Of a stretch of 64,000 bases of DNA, positions 8,220 through 16,829 are shown in pieces. Position numbers and translations under genes: made by a program. Each line of letters opens with the position of its first letter. Within the stretch, counting starts at the first letter, position 1. Under the pieces are notes generated by a model, which did no database searches, was not told where the DNA came from, and was given only the letters and a program-made list of their open reading frames with translations. The DNA lies in assembly GCF_900110225.1 (NCBI RefSeq), contig NZ_FOCW01000006.1, positions 1 through 64,000 of the forward strand. Direction: 5' to 3'. Source of the stretch: Allobrachymonas denitrificans DSM 15123 (GTDB lineage Bacteria > Pseudomonadota > Gammaproteobacteria > Burkholderiales > Burkholderiaceae_C).

Positions 8220-8855
8220 TCAGCGGTTGCGGCCACGCGGCTGCTGCATCTGGTGGTTGGAGAACTCGGTGGCGTCGATCTTGCCGTCCTTGTTCGTGTC
8301 CATGTCGCCAAAGGCCTGTGCCTTGGAGGCGTTGCGCATCATGCGGCCTTCCTTGGCGCGCTGCTCCAGCTTGTCCGAACGATACTGGTTCAGTTCATCC
8401 TGGCTGATGCTGCCATCGCGGTTGGTGTCGAAATCGGCAAAGTCGGGGCGGTTCATGCCACGGCCCATGCCCTGGCCGGCGCCCATGCCGACACCCGGCT
8501 GCGGAGCCGGCGCATCAGCGGCGGCACCTCGACCCATGCCCTGGCCTTGGCCCTGACCCAGCATGGCACCCTTGCGCTGGCCTGGGCGCACGCGGTTCTT
8601 GTGCGCGTTGGCGTATTCGGCGCGGCTGATGGTGCCGTTCCTGTCAGCGTCCATCTGCTTGAGGCTCAGCGCGTTGCGGCCGGCGCCGGGGCGCTGGGCG
8701 CGGTAGCGGTCCAGTTCCTGCTGGGTGACCACGCCATTGCCGTCGCGGTCGATGGCGGAGAAATTGGCACGCGTCTGCGCAGAGGCGGGCAGGCTGAAAC
8801 CGGCCAGCAGGGCGGCTGCAGCGAGGGCAGACAGGATGCGGACGGGTTTTTTCAT
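8220..8855 (-). CDS. Exported EF-hand calcium-binding protein with four EF loops
   Basis: A 211-residue secreted or periplasmic protein. Residues 1-26 form a signal peptide (MKKPVRILSALAAAALLAG, ending ASA). Four canonical EF-hand loops follow: DRDGNGVVTQQE, DADRNGTISRAE, DTNRDGSISQDE and DTNKDGKIDATE. The middle pair is separated by a Gly/Met/Gln-rich linker (GQGQGQGMGRG, MGAGQGMGRG). The ATG at 8855 follows GAAAGGAG, a good ribosome site; longer starts upstream are unlikely. It probably binds calcium outside the cytoplasm; the partner is unknown. Confidence 0.9.
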   Translation of the reverse strand: MKKPVRILSALAAAALLAGFSLPASAQTRANFSAIDRDGNGVVTQQELDRYRAQRPGAGRNALSLKQMDADRNGTISRAEYANAHKNRVRPGQRKGAMLGQGQGQGMGRGAAADAPAPQPGVGMGAGQGMGRGMNRPDFADFDTNRDGSISQDELNQYRSDKLEQRAKEGRMMRNASKAQAFGDMDTNKDGKIDATEFSNHQMQQPRGRNR

Positions 8856-8903
8856 GATGCACTCCTTTCGGAAGGGAAGAAAGCAAATGGTTTGCATACT
8901 CTC

Positions 8904-8931
8904 TTTATATTCCGGTCAGCTTAAGTGTTCA
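8904..8931 (-). promoter_or_regulatory. Putative sigma-70 promoter of the EF-hand gene
   Basis: On the minus strand, TGAACA (8931-8926) and TATAAA (8909-8904) are separated by 16 bp, 48 bp upstream of the start codon. Just downstream lies a perfect small palindrome GCAAA-TGG-TTTGC (8883-8895), within the expected 5' untranslated region, which could be an operator. Confidence 0.45.
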
Positions 8932-9012
8932 TGAAGGGCGCAAGCAGGTGTTTCGGAAACGCCGCGCGCCATACAACCGGAAACAGGCAGTCGTACTGCG
9001 GCAACGCGTGCG

Positions 9013-9555
9013 TCAGTGCGGACGCATGCGCTGCAGGGTGTCGTCCTTCATCACGTAATGGTGATACAGGCCGGCCACGGCATGCAGGCCGATCAGCAGG
9101 TAGCCTAACGAGGCCACGGTTTCGTGCAAATCCTTCAGGCGCAGGCCGGCTTCGCGGTCGGGCATGGCCAGTTGCGGCAGCTCCATGCCCCAGAACGGCA
9201 CGGCATTGCCGAAGGCATTCACCATCATCCAGCCGGTCAGCGGCAGCAGGATCAGCATCGCCAGCAGCAGGCCGTGCGTCATCATGCTCAGCGTCTTCTG
9301 CCATTGGGGAATCGGGGGCGTGATCGGCGGTGTCTGGCTGCGTGCGCGGACCAGCAGGCGCACCCAGGTCAGCAAGAACACGGTCATGCCGAGCGTGAAA
9401 TGCCACATCTTCATGGCGTTGCGCTCGGGGCTGTCCTTGGGATAGATGCCCTTGAACTCCATCAGGCAGTAGACGGCGATCACCAGCAGGACGGTGAGCC
9501 AGTGGATGGCGATGACGGGGGTGCTGTAGCGGCGCGGCGTCAGCGCTTCGGGCAT
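9013..9555 (-). CDS. Cytochrome b561 (membrane di-heme protein)
   Basis: A 180-residue inner-membrane cytochrome b561 with four predicted transmembrane helices. Likely heme-ligand histidines lie in VIAIHWLTVL (helix 1), MKMWHFTLGM (helix 2), and the C-terminal pair of helices with DLHETVASL and LIGLHAVAGLYHHY. Such proteins pass electrons between quinol and periplasmic acceptors or scavenge superoxide. The ATG at 9555 follows CTGGAG. It is separated from the upstream malate synthase gene by a terminator, so it is probably monocistronic. Confidence 0.9.
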   Translation of the reverse strand: MPEALTPRRYSTPVIAIHWLTVLLVIAVYCLMEFKGIYPKDSPERNAMKMWHFTLGMTVFLLTWVRLLVRARSQTPPITPPIPQWQKTLSMMTHGLLLAMLILLPLTGWMMVNAFGNAVPFWGMELPQLAMPDREAGLRLKDLHETVASLGYLLIGLHAVAGLYHHYVMKDDTLQRMRPH

Positions 9556-9716
9556 GGTGGTCTCCAGAATGACGATGGCCTGATTGTGCCACTGCTTTGC
9601 CAGCTGGCTGCCATCAAAGGCGCCGGGAGTTGACACAGGGCAGACTTTGGGTGCGCCGGCAAGAGACAGCCGGAGGGGTGCTGCAGATCTGGCAAGGGCG
9701 CTGCCGAGCCGGCAAG

Positions 9717-9753
9717 AAAAAACCGGCGCCTGCATGCTCTGCAAGCACCGGTT
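9717..9753 (-). terminator. Rho-independent terminator of the malate synthase gene
   Basis: On the minus strand, AACCGGTGC pairs with GCGCCGGTT (nine pairs, one a G-T wobble) around a 15-base loop and is followed by TTTTTT. It lies 74 bp past the stop of the malate synthase gene at 9827. Confidence 0.8.
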
Positions 9754-9826
9754 CTGCGGTGGCGATCAGCGGGAGGACTCCGTCAGGCGCAGCGCCATGA
9801 CGGTGTCCTGCCAGCGACCTGGGCGC

Positions 9827-12028
9827 TTACGCGCCGGCCTTGGCCTTCTGGCGCCAGGCGTGCAGCAGCGGCTCGGTGTAGCCGCTGGGCTGTTCCACGC
9901 CCTTGAACACCAGATCCAGCGCCGCGCGGTAGCCGTAGCTGGTGGCGGCATTGCCGTGCATGGGCTGGTACAGCGGGTCGCCGCTGTTTTGCTGGTCCAC
10001 CAGCGCAGCCATGCGTTCGAAGGTGGCGCGCACGCGGCCTTCTTCGACGACGCCGTGCAGCAGCCAGTTGGCCATGTGCTGGCTGGAAATGCGCAGCGTG
10101 GCGCGGTCTTCCATCAGGCCGATGTGGTTGATGTCGGGCACCTTGGAGCAGCCCACGCCCTGGTCCACCCAGCGCACCACATAGCCCAGGATGCCCTGGC
10201 AGTTGTTGTCCAGTTCCTGCTGGATTTCCTCGTCGCTCCAGGTCGGGTTGCTGGACACCGGAACCGTCAGCAGGCCGGTCAGCAGGTTGTCGCGCTCGGC
10301 GGCCACGTCGGTCTTTTCCAGTTCCTGCTGGATGTCGGACACCTTGACCTGGTGGTAGTGCAGCGCGTGCAGCGTGGCACCGGTCGGGCTGGGCACCCAG
10401 GCGGTGTTGGCGCCGGCCTTGGGATGGGCGATCTTCTGCTTGAGCATCTCGGCCATCAGGTCGGGCATGGCCCACATGCCCTTGCCGATCTGCGCCTTGC
10501 CGCGCAGGCCGCAGGCCAGACCCACCAGCACGTTGTTCTTCTCGTAGGCCTGGATCCAGGCGGTGGACTTCATTTCGCCCTTGCGGATCATCGGGCCGGC
10601 CTGCATGGCCGTGTGCATCTCGTCGCCGGTGCGGTCCAGGAAGCCGGTGTTGATGAAGGCGATGCGGCTCTTGGCGGCGTCGATGCAGGCCTGCAGGTTG
10701 ACGCTGGTGCGGCGCTCCTCGTCCATGATGCCGAGCTTGACGGTGCTGTCGGGCAGGCCGAGTAGCTGCTCCACGCGGCCGAACAGCTCGTTGGCAAAGC
10801 CGACTTCCTTCGGGCCGTGCATCTTGGGCTTGACGATGTAGACGCTGCCCTTGCGCGAGTTGCGCAGGCCGTCCTTGCCCTTGCCCTGCAGGTCGTGCAT
10901 GGCGATGGCAGTGGTGATGACGGCATCCATGATGCCTTCGGGGATTTCCTTGTTCTCGGCGCCCCACAGGATGGCGGGGTTGGTCATCAGGTGACCCACG
11001 TTGCGCACGAACATGAGCGAGCGGCCGTGCAGGCGCACTTCGCCATTGCCGTTGGGGGCGGTGTAGAGGCGGTCGGCATTCAGGCCGCGCGTCATCTGCT
11101 TGCCGCCTTTGTCGAAGGTCTCGGTCAGCGTGCCACGCAGAATGCCCAGCCAGTTGCTGTAGCCCAGGATCTTGTCCTCGGCATCGACGGCGGCGACGGA
11201 GTCTTCCAGATCCAGGATGGTGGACAGGGCGGCTTCGACCACCACGTCAGCCACGCCAGCCACGTCGGACTGGCCGATCGGGGTGCTGCGGTCCACGCGG
11301 ATGTCGATGTGCAGGCCGTTGTTTTCCAGCAGGATGCTGGACGGGCCGCGCACGTCACCCTGGTAGCCCACGAACTGGGCCGGGTTCTGCAGTTTGGCGA
11401 TCTGGCCGCCGACCACGTTCACCAGCAGTTCGCCGTCCTTCACGTAATAGACCACCGCATCCTTGTGTGAGTAGCCGACCAGCGGCGCGGCCTGGTCCAG
11501 GAAATCACGGGCGAAGGCGATGACCTTCTCGCCGCGCTTGGGGTTGTAGCCCTTGCCTTTTTCCGCGCCGTCCGTCTCGGGGATGGCGTCGGTGCCGTAC
11601 AGGGCGTCGTACAGGCTGCCCCAGCGTGCGTTGGCGGCGTTGAGGGCGTAGCGGGCGTTCAGGATCGGCACCACCAGCTGCGGGCCGGCCTGCGTGGCCA
11701 GTTCGTCATCGACGTTGGTGGTGGTGGCCTTGGCATCTGCCGGCACCGGCACCAGGTAGCCGATCTGCTCCAGGAACTTGCGGTAGGCGGCCATGTCCGT
11801 CACCGGGCCGGGGTTGGCCTTGTGCCAGGTGTCCAGCTCGGCCTGCAGGCGGTCGCGCTCGGCCAGCAGGGCGGCGTTCTTCGGGGCCAGGTCGGCCACG
11901 ATCTGGTTGAAACCCTGCCAGAAGGTATCCTGGTTCACGCCGATATCGGGCAGGACCTGGCTGTTGACGAAGTCGTACAGGGGAGTGGCCACCTGCAGCT
12001 GGTGGACCTGGGTGCGGGCAGTTTGCAT
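9827..12028 (-). CDS. glcB: Malate synthase G
   Basis: Condenses glyoxylate and acetyl-CoA to malate in the cytoplasm. It has 733 residues, close to the 723 of the E. coli G isoform. Family blocks are [43 protein letters not shown] followed by [14 protein letters not shown], and [17 protein letters not shown] near the C-terminus. ATG 12028 is chosen over an upstream start because it begins the conserved N-terminus. The gene has its own terminator and a 233-bp upstream region. It connects with glcD and the aminotransferase at 21607 around glyoxylate. Confidence 0.96.
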   Translation of the reverse strand: MQTARTQVHQLQVATPLYDFVNSQVLPDIGVNQDTFWQGFNQIVADLAPKNAALLAERDRLQAELDTWHKANPGPVTDMAAYRKFLEQIGYLVPVPADAKATTTNVDDELATQAGPQLVVPILNARYALNAANARWGSLYDALYGTDAIPETDGAEKGKGYNPKRGEKVIAFARDFLDQAAPLVGYSHKDAVVYYVKDGELLVNVVGGQIAKLQNPAQFVGYQGDVRGPSSILLENNGLHIDIRVDRSTPIGQSDVAGVADVVVEAALSTILDLEDSVAAVDAEDKILGYSNWLGILRGTLTETFDKGGKQMTRGLNADRLYTAPNGNGEVRLHGRSLMFVRNVGHLMTNPAILWGAENKEIPEGIMDAVITTAIAMHDLQGKGKDGLRNSRKGSVYIVKPKMHGPKEVGFANELFGRVEQLLGLPDSTVKLGIMDEERRTSVNLQACIDAAKSRIAFINTGFLDRTGDEMHTAMQAGPMIRKGEMKSTAWIQAYEKNNVLVGLACGLRGKAQIGKGMWAMPDLMAEMLKQKIAHPKAGANTAWVPSPTGATLHALHYHQVKVSDIQQELEKTDVAAERDNLLTGLLTVPVSSNPTWSDEEIQQELDNNCQGILGYVVRWVDQGVGCSKVPDINHIGLMEDRATLRISSQHMANWLLHGVVEEGRVRATFERMAALVDQQNSGDPLYQPMHGNAATSYGYRAALDLVFKGVEQPSGYTEPLLHAWRQKAKAGA

Positions 12029-12261
12029 GGGTTGTTTCCTTGTGCGTTGTGCAGACAAAAGCCACGACTGTGGCATGACACATACTGTATTACATCCTTT
12101 GCTCCGGATTAAATGGCTTATCCGTGCAGGATTCGTGACATTTATGAATGTAATAACAGCTGTTCACACTGTTTTTGCCCCATCCGTGTAGGATGCATTG
12201 CAAGGTTGCATGTTTTTTATGCAGTTTCGCGCCTGCGCGCGCTTTTTCACTGACTCACCCG
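12029..12261. promoter_or_regulatory. Divergent intergenic region upstream of glcB and the phasin-like gene
   Basis: This 233-bp AT-richer stretch serves two divergent genes. It contains an inverted repeat TATTACAT (12088-12095) and ATGTAATA (12148-12155), 52 bp apart, that could be paired operator half-sites. I could not place a convincing -35/-10 pair, so the individual elements remain unassigned. Confidence 0.35.
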
Positions 12262-12663
12262 ATGACCTCCAACAACCACAAGGCGAGCCAGCTCGCCCGC
12301 AAGACCGCCGAACTTTCCTTTGCTGCCCCGCAGGTGATTGCCCATCGCGTTTCGCGCATGGCCACCGCAGGCCTGAACCCGTCCAAGGCAGACCGCAAGG
12401 AATTCACCATGATGGGCGCCGAGAAGGTCGCCGCGTTCTATGAATCCTGGCAGGCCATGGGCTGGCAGATGCTGCAGGCCCAGCAGCAGATGTGGATGAA
12501 GATGTTCATGAACCCCATGATGTGGTGGCAGCCCTGGAACAACAAGGCGCTGGGCAGCCAGATGCAGCGCAGCATGCTGGATGTGATGGGCAAGGGGCTG
12601 TTTCCGGTGCACAGCCGTGCCTTGAGCAACGCCAAGCGGCTGGGGCGCAGCACCCGCCGCTGA
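12262..12663 (+). CDS. Small phasin-like protein, possible PHA granule-associated
   Basis: A 133-residue basic protein of uncertain function. The first half reads like a short amphipathic helix set (SQLARKTAELSFAAPQVIAHR). Residues 55-90 are very rich in Met, Trp and Gln, with MLQAQQQMWMKMFMNP and MMWWQPWNN, and the tail is Arg/Lys-rich (KRLGRSTRR). Small proteins of this look in Burkholderiales are often annotated as PHA granule-associated phasins, and PhaM is encoded elsewhere in this window. That is the basis of the guess. ATG 12262 has no clear ribosome site. Confidence 0.6.
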   Translation: MTSNNHKASQLARKTAELSFAAPQVIAHRVSRMATAGLNPSKADRKEFTMMGAEKVAAFYESWQAMGWQMLQAQQQMWMKMFMNPMMWWQPWNNKALGSQMQRSMLDVMGKGLFPVHSRALSNAKRLGRSTRR

Positions 12664-12689
12664 GCGCAGGCGGCAAGGCCTGAGTGTCC

Positions 12690-12724
12690 CCCGGTTCCGG
12701 TTCTGTCCGAAACCGGGATTTTTT
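12690..12724 (+). terminator. Rho-independent terminator of the phasin-like gene
   Basis: CCCGGTT (12690-12696) pairs with AACCGGG (12711-12717), followed by ATTTTTTC. It lies 27 bp after the TGA of the phasin-like gene, ends that unit and isolates it from the AAA+ gene. Confidence 0.8.
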
Positions 12725-12843
12725 CACCTGCCGCTGTCGCAATGACCGCGCAGGAGCGCAACCTTTTCGCGCACCCATGATCCAATCGGCGTTGAGGCGG
12801 CACGGTGCCGTCTCGCTCTGGCACAGTGTGCGGGAGGAGCTAC

Positions 12844-15141
12844 ATGGCGGACGTTTCGGGTCAATTGCGGGTACACCTGTCTCCGGCACTGGAACAGGCA
12901 CCCGCCATGGATTTGCTGTGCACGCAGTTCGTGCTCACGCTCACGGCGCGCAACGGCAACCGCTTCAACTGGCGGCGGGATGTCAACTCGCTGATGGCGC
13001 TGGCCGGCCGGCATCTGGTCTGGCCCGAGCATGTGCTGCTCAGGCTGCGCGGCTTTCTGGCGCTGCGCTGCCGTGACAACGGCTTCTGGACCGGCCACGA
13101 GCAGCTGAGCCACGCCGAATTCCTGGAGCGGCACGGCGTCTGGCGCGGTGCCTACGAAGAAGGCTCGCTGTTCTATTACCTGGACGAATTCGTCAAGGAC
13201 GCGGCCAAGGACATGCTGACCCTGCTGGCCACCACCGGCGAGTGGGTGCAGCAGCGCCTGCGCAAGTGTCCGGTGGAGATGCAGAAGAACATCGACAGCC
13301 TGGGCACGCTGTTGCAGCTCAACCCCGCAGAACGTGCGCTGCTGCTTTACGGCGCGCTGGCGCGTTACCAGCGCGAGCTGCGCGGTCTGCTGGTGGAATT
13401 CAAGGTCAACAGCGCGGCCGAAGCCTACGCCATGATGGCCGATGTGGCCGGCGTGAGCGCGCGCGAGGTGGCCGATGCGCTGGGGCGCGGCTCGCGGCTG
13501 GAGCGCATCGGCATGGTCGATAACCTGGTCGGCGAGCATGCGATCACCGACTTGTCCGACCTGATGAAGGTGAGCGACCAGCTGCCCTCCATGCTGATGC
13601 GCGAGTACCGCAGCGAGCAGGAGCTGATGGCCGAGTTCACCCGGCTGGCGGTGCCGACCACGCTGCAGGCAGAGGACTTTGCCCATGTGGCGCAGGATGT
13701 GCAGGCCGTCACCCGCCTGTTGCAGGCGGCACGCGAGCGGCGCGAAACCGGCATCAACATCCTGCTCTACGGCCCGCCGGGTACCGGCAAGACCGAGTTG
13801 GCCAAGGTGGCGGTGCAGGCTGCGGGGCTGGACTGCTTCGAGGTGGAATACGCGGACCGCGACGGCAACGCCCTGAGTGGGCGCGACCGCTACCGTTCGC
13901 TGCAGATCGCGCAGGCCTTCCTGAAAGAATCGCCGCGCACCGCCTTGCTGTTCGACGAGGTGGAGGACGTGTTCCCGCCCGTGCAGGGCCAGACGGCCGA
14001 CCTGCTGGCACGCCAGGAGCAACTGGTGCATGGCGGCGGCTCGGTCAATGGCAAGGCCTGGGTGAACCAGATCCTGGAGAGCAACCCGGTGCCGGTGCTG
14101 TGGGTGACCAACCGCATCGAGCAGATCGACCCGGCATTCCGCCGACGCTTCACCTATCACCTGGAGCTGTCCAGCCCGCCGCCCGGCGCGCGCGAACGGC
14201 TGGTGCGCAAGCTGCTGACCGAGGTGCCGGTGAGTGATGCCTTCGTCAGCCGTCTGACCGAACGCGAGAACCTGACGCCGGCGCAGATCGCCAATGCGTT
14301 GCGCTTCGCCAACCTCGTGGAGCATGAGGACGCCAGCCAGCTCGAAGCCTGGATGGAGCGTCAGCTGGCGCATGCCGATATGGCGCTCGGCCATCGCCCG
14401 CAGGGCACGCGCCAGCGCCGCAGCGTCACGCAGTACGACCTGGACATGCTCAATGTGGAAACGCGCTACCCCATCGCCCGCATGGTGGAGGCGCTGCATG
14501 CGCGCGGCCATGGCACGCTGTGCTTCTACGGCGCGCCCGGCACCGGCAAGACGGCGCTGGCCGAGTACATCGCGGGCCAGCTGGGCAAGCCGCTGATGGT
14601 GAAGCAGGCCAGCGATCTGGTCAGCAAGTACGTGGGCGACACCGAGCAGAACATGGCGCGCATGTTTGCCGACGCCGAGCGCGACGAAGCCGTGCTGCTG
14701 CTGGATGAGGCCGACAGCTTCCTGATGGACCGGCGCGGCGCCCAGCGCAACTACGAAGTCACCGAGGTGAACGAGATGCTGCAGGGCATGGAGCGCTTCC
14801 AGGGCATCTTCATCTGCACCACCAACCTGATGGGCCGGGTGGACCAGGCTGCCCTGCGCCGCTTCAGCTTCAAGATCCAGTTCAAGCCGCTCACGCTGGA
14901 GCAGCGCGAGCGCATGTTCGTGACCGAAGCGCTGCAAGGCGATGCGGAACGGCTCACGCCGGAGCTGCGCCAGCGGCTGGCGCGCATGGACCAGCTCTGC
15001 CAGGGCGACTACGCCGCCGTGCGCCGGCAGATCGACATTCTGGGGGAGGAACTTTTTCCGGAAGAGTTCATCGAACAACTGGAGGCCGAGCATCGCATCA
15101 AGCCCGAAGTCCGCGAAAACCGCGGCATGGGCTTCGTATGA
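12844..15141 (+). CDS. Tandem AAA+ ATPase of unknown function
   Basis: A 765-residue cytoplasmic protein with two AAA+ modules behind a 300-residue N-terminal domain that I do not recognise. Module 1 has Walker A GPPGTGKT at 310-317 and Walker B LLFDEVED at 368-375. Module 2 has Walker A GAPGTGKT at 563-570 and Walker B LLLDEADS at 618-625, with the pore-like segment SKYVGDTEQN between them. Both modules have Arg-rich sensor regions (DPAFRRRF and DQAALRRFSF), so both look ATP-competent. ATG 12844 follows GGGAGGAG. The gene stands alone between terminators. It could be a remodelling ATPase; there is no protease domain. Confidence 0.85.
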   Translation: MADVSGQLRVHLSPALEQAPAMDLLCTQFVLTLTARNGNRFNWRRDVNSLMALAGRHLVWPEHVLLRLRGFLALRCRDNGFWTGHEQLSHAEFLERHGVWRGAYEEGSLFYYLDEFVKDAAKDMLTLLATTGEWVQQRLRKCPVEMQKNIDSLGTLLQLNPAERALLLYGALARYQRELRGLLVEFKVNSAAEAYAMMADVAGVSAREVADALGRGSRLERIGMVDNLVGEHAITDLSDLMKVSDQLPSMLMREYRSEQELMAEFTRLAVPTTLQAEDFAHVAQDVQAVTRLLQAARERRETGINILLYGPPGTGKTELAKVAVQAAGLDCFEVEYADRDGNALSGRDRYRSLQIAQAFLKESPRTALLFDEVEDVFPPVQGQTADLLARQEQLVHGGGSVNGKAWVNQILESNPVPVLWVTNRIEQIDPAFRRRFTYHLELSSPPPGARERLVRKLLTEVPVSDAFVSRLTERENLTPAQIANALRFANLVEHEDASQLEAWMERQLAHADMALGHRPQGTRQRRSVTQYDLDMLNVETRYPIARMVEALHARGHGTLCFYGAPGTGKTALAEYIAGQLGKPLMVKQASDLVSKYVGDTEQNMARMFADAERDEAVLLLDEADSFLMDRRGAQRNYEVTEVNEMLQGMERFQGIFICTTNLMGRVDQAALRRFSFKIQFKPLTLEQRERMFVTEALQGDAERLTPELRQRLARMDQLCQGDYAAVRRQIDILGEELFPEEFIEQLEAEHRIKPEVRENRGMGFV

Positions 15142-15181
15142 GAGGCGAGGCGACCGTTTGACCACAGCGAGAGCGCGATTT

Positions 15182-15207
15182 GGGGCAGCCTAGGCTGCCC
15201 CTTTTTT
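15182..15207 (+). terminator. Rho-independent terminator of the AAA+ gene
   Basis: A perfect palindrome, GGGGCAGCC-TA-GGCTGCCCC (15182-15201), is followed by TTTTTT. It begins 41 bp after the stop of the AAA+ gene and separates it from the AGCS transporter gene. Confidence 0.92.
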
Positions 15208-15282
15208 GAATTTTTTTCGGGCGACTGTTTCCGTCACAGGCCACCGCTATGATTTTCGTTTTGTAAAAACGGAGACAAACGG

Positions 15283-16635
15283 ATGGACTCACTCAAGCAG
15301 TTCTTTGATGTGGTCGGTGGCTGGGTCTGGGGCGTTCCCATGCTCACCCTGCTGGTCGGCACCGGGGTGTATCTTTCCCTGCGACTGCGCTTCCTGCAAT
15401 TCTCGATGCTGGTGTTTGCGCTGAAGCAGGCCTTCACCCCCCACGGCAAGAAGGAAGACGGTAGCGACCACGACGGGGATGTATCGCATTTCGGCGCACT
15501 GATGACGGCGCTGTCGGCCACCATCGGTACCGGCAACATCGCCGGCGTGGCCACGGCCGTGGTCGCGGGCGGCCCGGGTGCCGTGTTCTGGATGTGGGTC
15601 ACGGCCATCTTCGGCATGGCCACCAAGTACGCCGAGGGCGTGCTGGCCGTCAAGTACCGCACCACCAACAGCCGCGGCGAAAAGTCCGGCGGCCCCATGT
15701 ACTACATCGAGCGCGGCCTGAACATGAAGTGGATGGCGCTGCTGTTCGCCCTGTTCGGCACGCTGGCTTCCTTCGGTATCGGCAGCTCGGTGCAGTCCAA
15801 CTCGGTGGCGCAGTCCATCCAGGCCAGCTTCCAGATCGACTCCTGGATGACCGGCGTGGTGCTGACCGTGTTCACGGCCCTGGTGATTCTGGGTGGCATC
15901 AAGAGCATCTCGCGCGTGTCTTCCGCCATCGTGCCGGTGATGGCCATCGGCTACGTGCTGGGTGGTCTGGTGGTGATCTTCAGCAACCTGTCGCTGGTCG
16001 GCCCGGTGCTGGAACTGATCTTCACCGACGCCTTCACCGGCCAGGCTGTGGCAGGCGGTGCGCTCGGTACCGTGATCCGCTACGGCGTGGCTCGCGGCGT
16101 ATTCTCCAACGAGGCGGGCATGGGCTCGGCGCCGATCGCCGCCGCTGCCGCCAAGACCGACCACCCGGTGCGTCAGGGCCTGGTGTCCATGACCGGCACC
16201 TTCCTCGACACCATCGTGGTCTGCAGCATCACCGGCATCGTGCTGGTGATGGGGGGCCTCTACACCAATGGCGAAACCGGCGCGGCGCTGACCACGCACA
16301 CCTTCGAGCAGTTGCTGCCCGGCATGGGTGGCTGGATCGTGACCTTTGGTCTGGTGTTCTTTGCCTACTCGACCATTCTGGGCTGGTGCTACTACGGCGA
16401 GAAGTGTGCCTCCTACCTGTTGGGCGACGGCTTTGTGCTGATCTACCGGCTGCTGTACGTGGCGTCTGTGTTCCTGGGCACCGTGGTGAGCCTGGATCTG
16501 GTCTGGGCCGCATCCGACGTGTTCAACGGCCTGATGGCGATTCCGAACCTGATTGCGCTGCTGCTGCTGACCGGCGTGGTCGTGGCCGAGACGCGCGACT
16601 TTGCGGAGAAGCGCCGCAGCGGGCATTTGTACTGA
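15283..16635 (+). CDS. Sodium:alanine symporter family protein (AGCS)
   Basis: A 450-residue inner-membrane carrier, probably importing alanine, glycine or a related amino acid with sodium. It has about ten hydrophobic segments. Family signatures are SATIGTGNIAGVATAVVAGG near residue 80, KYRTTNSRGEKSGGPMYYI near 125, and GVARGVFSNEAGMGSAPIAA near 270. The start at 15283 follows GGAGACAAACGG. A TATGAT hexamer at 15248-15253 may be its -10 element. The gene ends before a shared terminator with trpS. Confidence 0.93.
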   Translation: MDSLKQFFDVVGGWVWGVPMLTLLVGTGVYLSLRLRFLQFSMLVFALKQAFTPHGKKEDGSDHDGDVSHFGALMTALSATIGTGNIAGVATAVVAGGPGAVFWMWVTAIFGMATKYAEGVLAVKYRTTNSRGEKSGGPMYYIERGLNMKWMALLFALFGTLASFGIGSSVQSNSVAQSIQASFQIDSWMTGVVLTVFTALVILGGIKSISRVSSAIVPVMAIGYVLGGLVVIFSNLSLVGPVLELIFTDAFTGQAVAGGALGTVIRYGVARGVFSNEAGMGSAPIAAAAAKTDHPVRQGLVSMTGTFLDTIVVCSITGIVLVMGGLYTNGETGAALTTHTFEQLLPGMGGWIVTFGLVFFAYSTILGWCYYGEKCASYLLGDGFVLIYRLLYVASVFLGTVVSLDLVWAASDVFNGLMAIPNLIALLLLTGVVVAETRDFAEKRRSGHLY

Positions 16636-16775
16636 GAAACTGGCCCGGTGCGAGCCGGGCTGCAGCCTGTACTGAGCAGGGCGGCAGGGTGTTGCGACAT
16701 CCTCTGCTCCAGCCCGTCAGGCTGTGAGGCGCCACAAGACAAGCGCGGCCAGGCTTGCTGAAGCATCCGCCACAA

Positions 16776-16812
16776 AAAAGGGCATGTACCGCCTTCGCGG
16801 ACATGCCCTTTT
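16776..16812. terminator. Bidirectional terminator between AGCS and trpS
   Basis: AAAAGGGCATGT and ACATGCCCTTTT pair perfectly, with a nested short CCGCC/GCGG hairpin in the loop. T runs are present on both strands. It serves the plus-strand transporter gene ending at 16635 and the minus-strand trpS ending at 16830. Confidence 0.9.
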
Positions 16813-16829
16813 GCTTGCGCTTTTGAAAC

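Noticed and set aside
12724..15165. An 813-codon minus-strand frame opposite the AAA+ gene
   Set aside because: Shadow of the AAA+ coding frame; no motif, while the plus strand has complete Walker motifs and a strong ribosome site.
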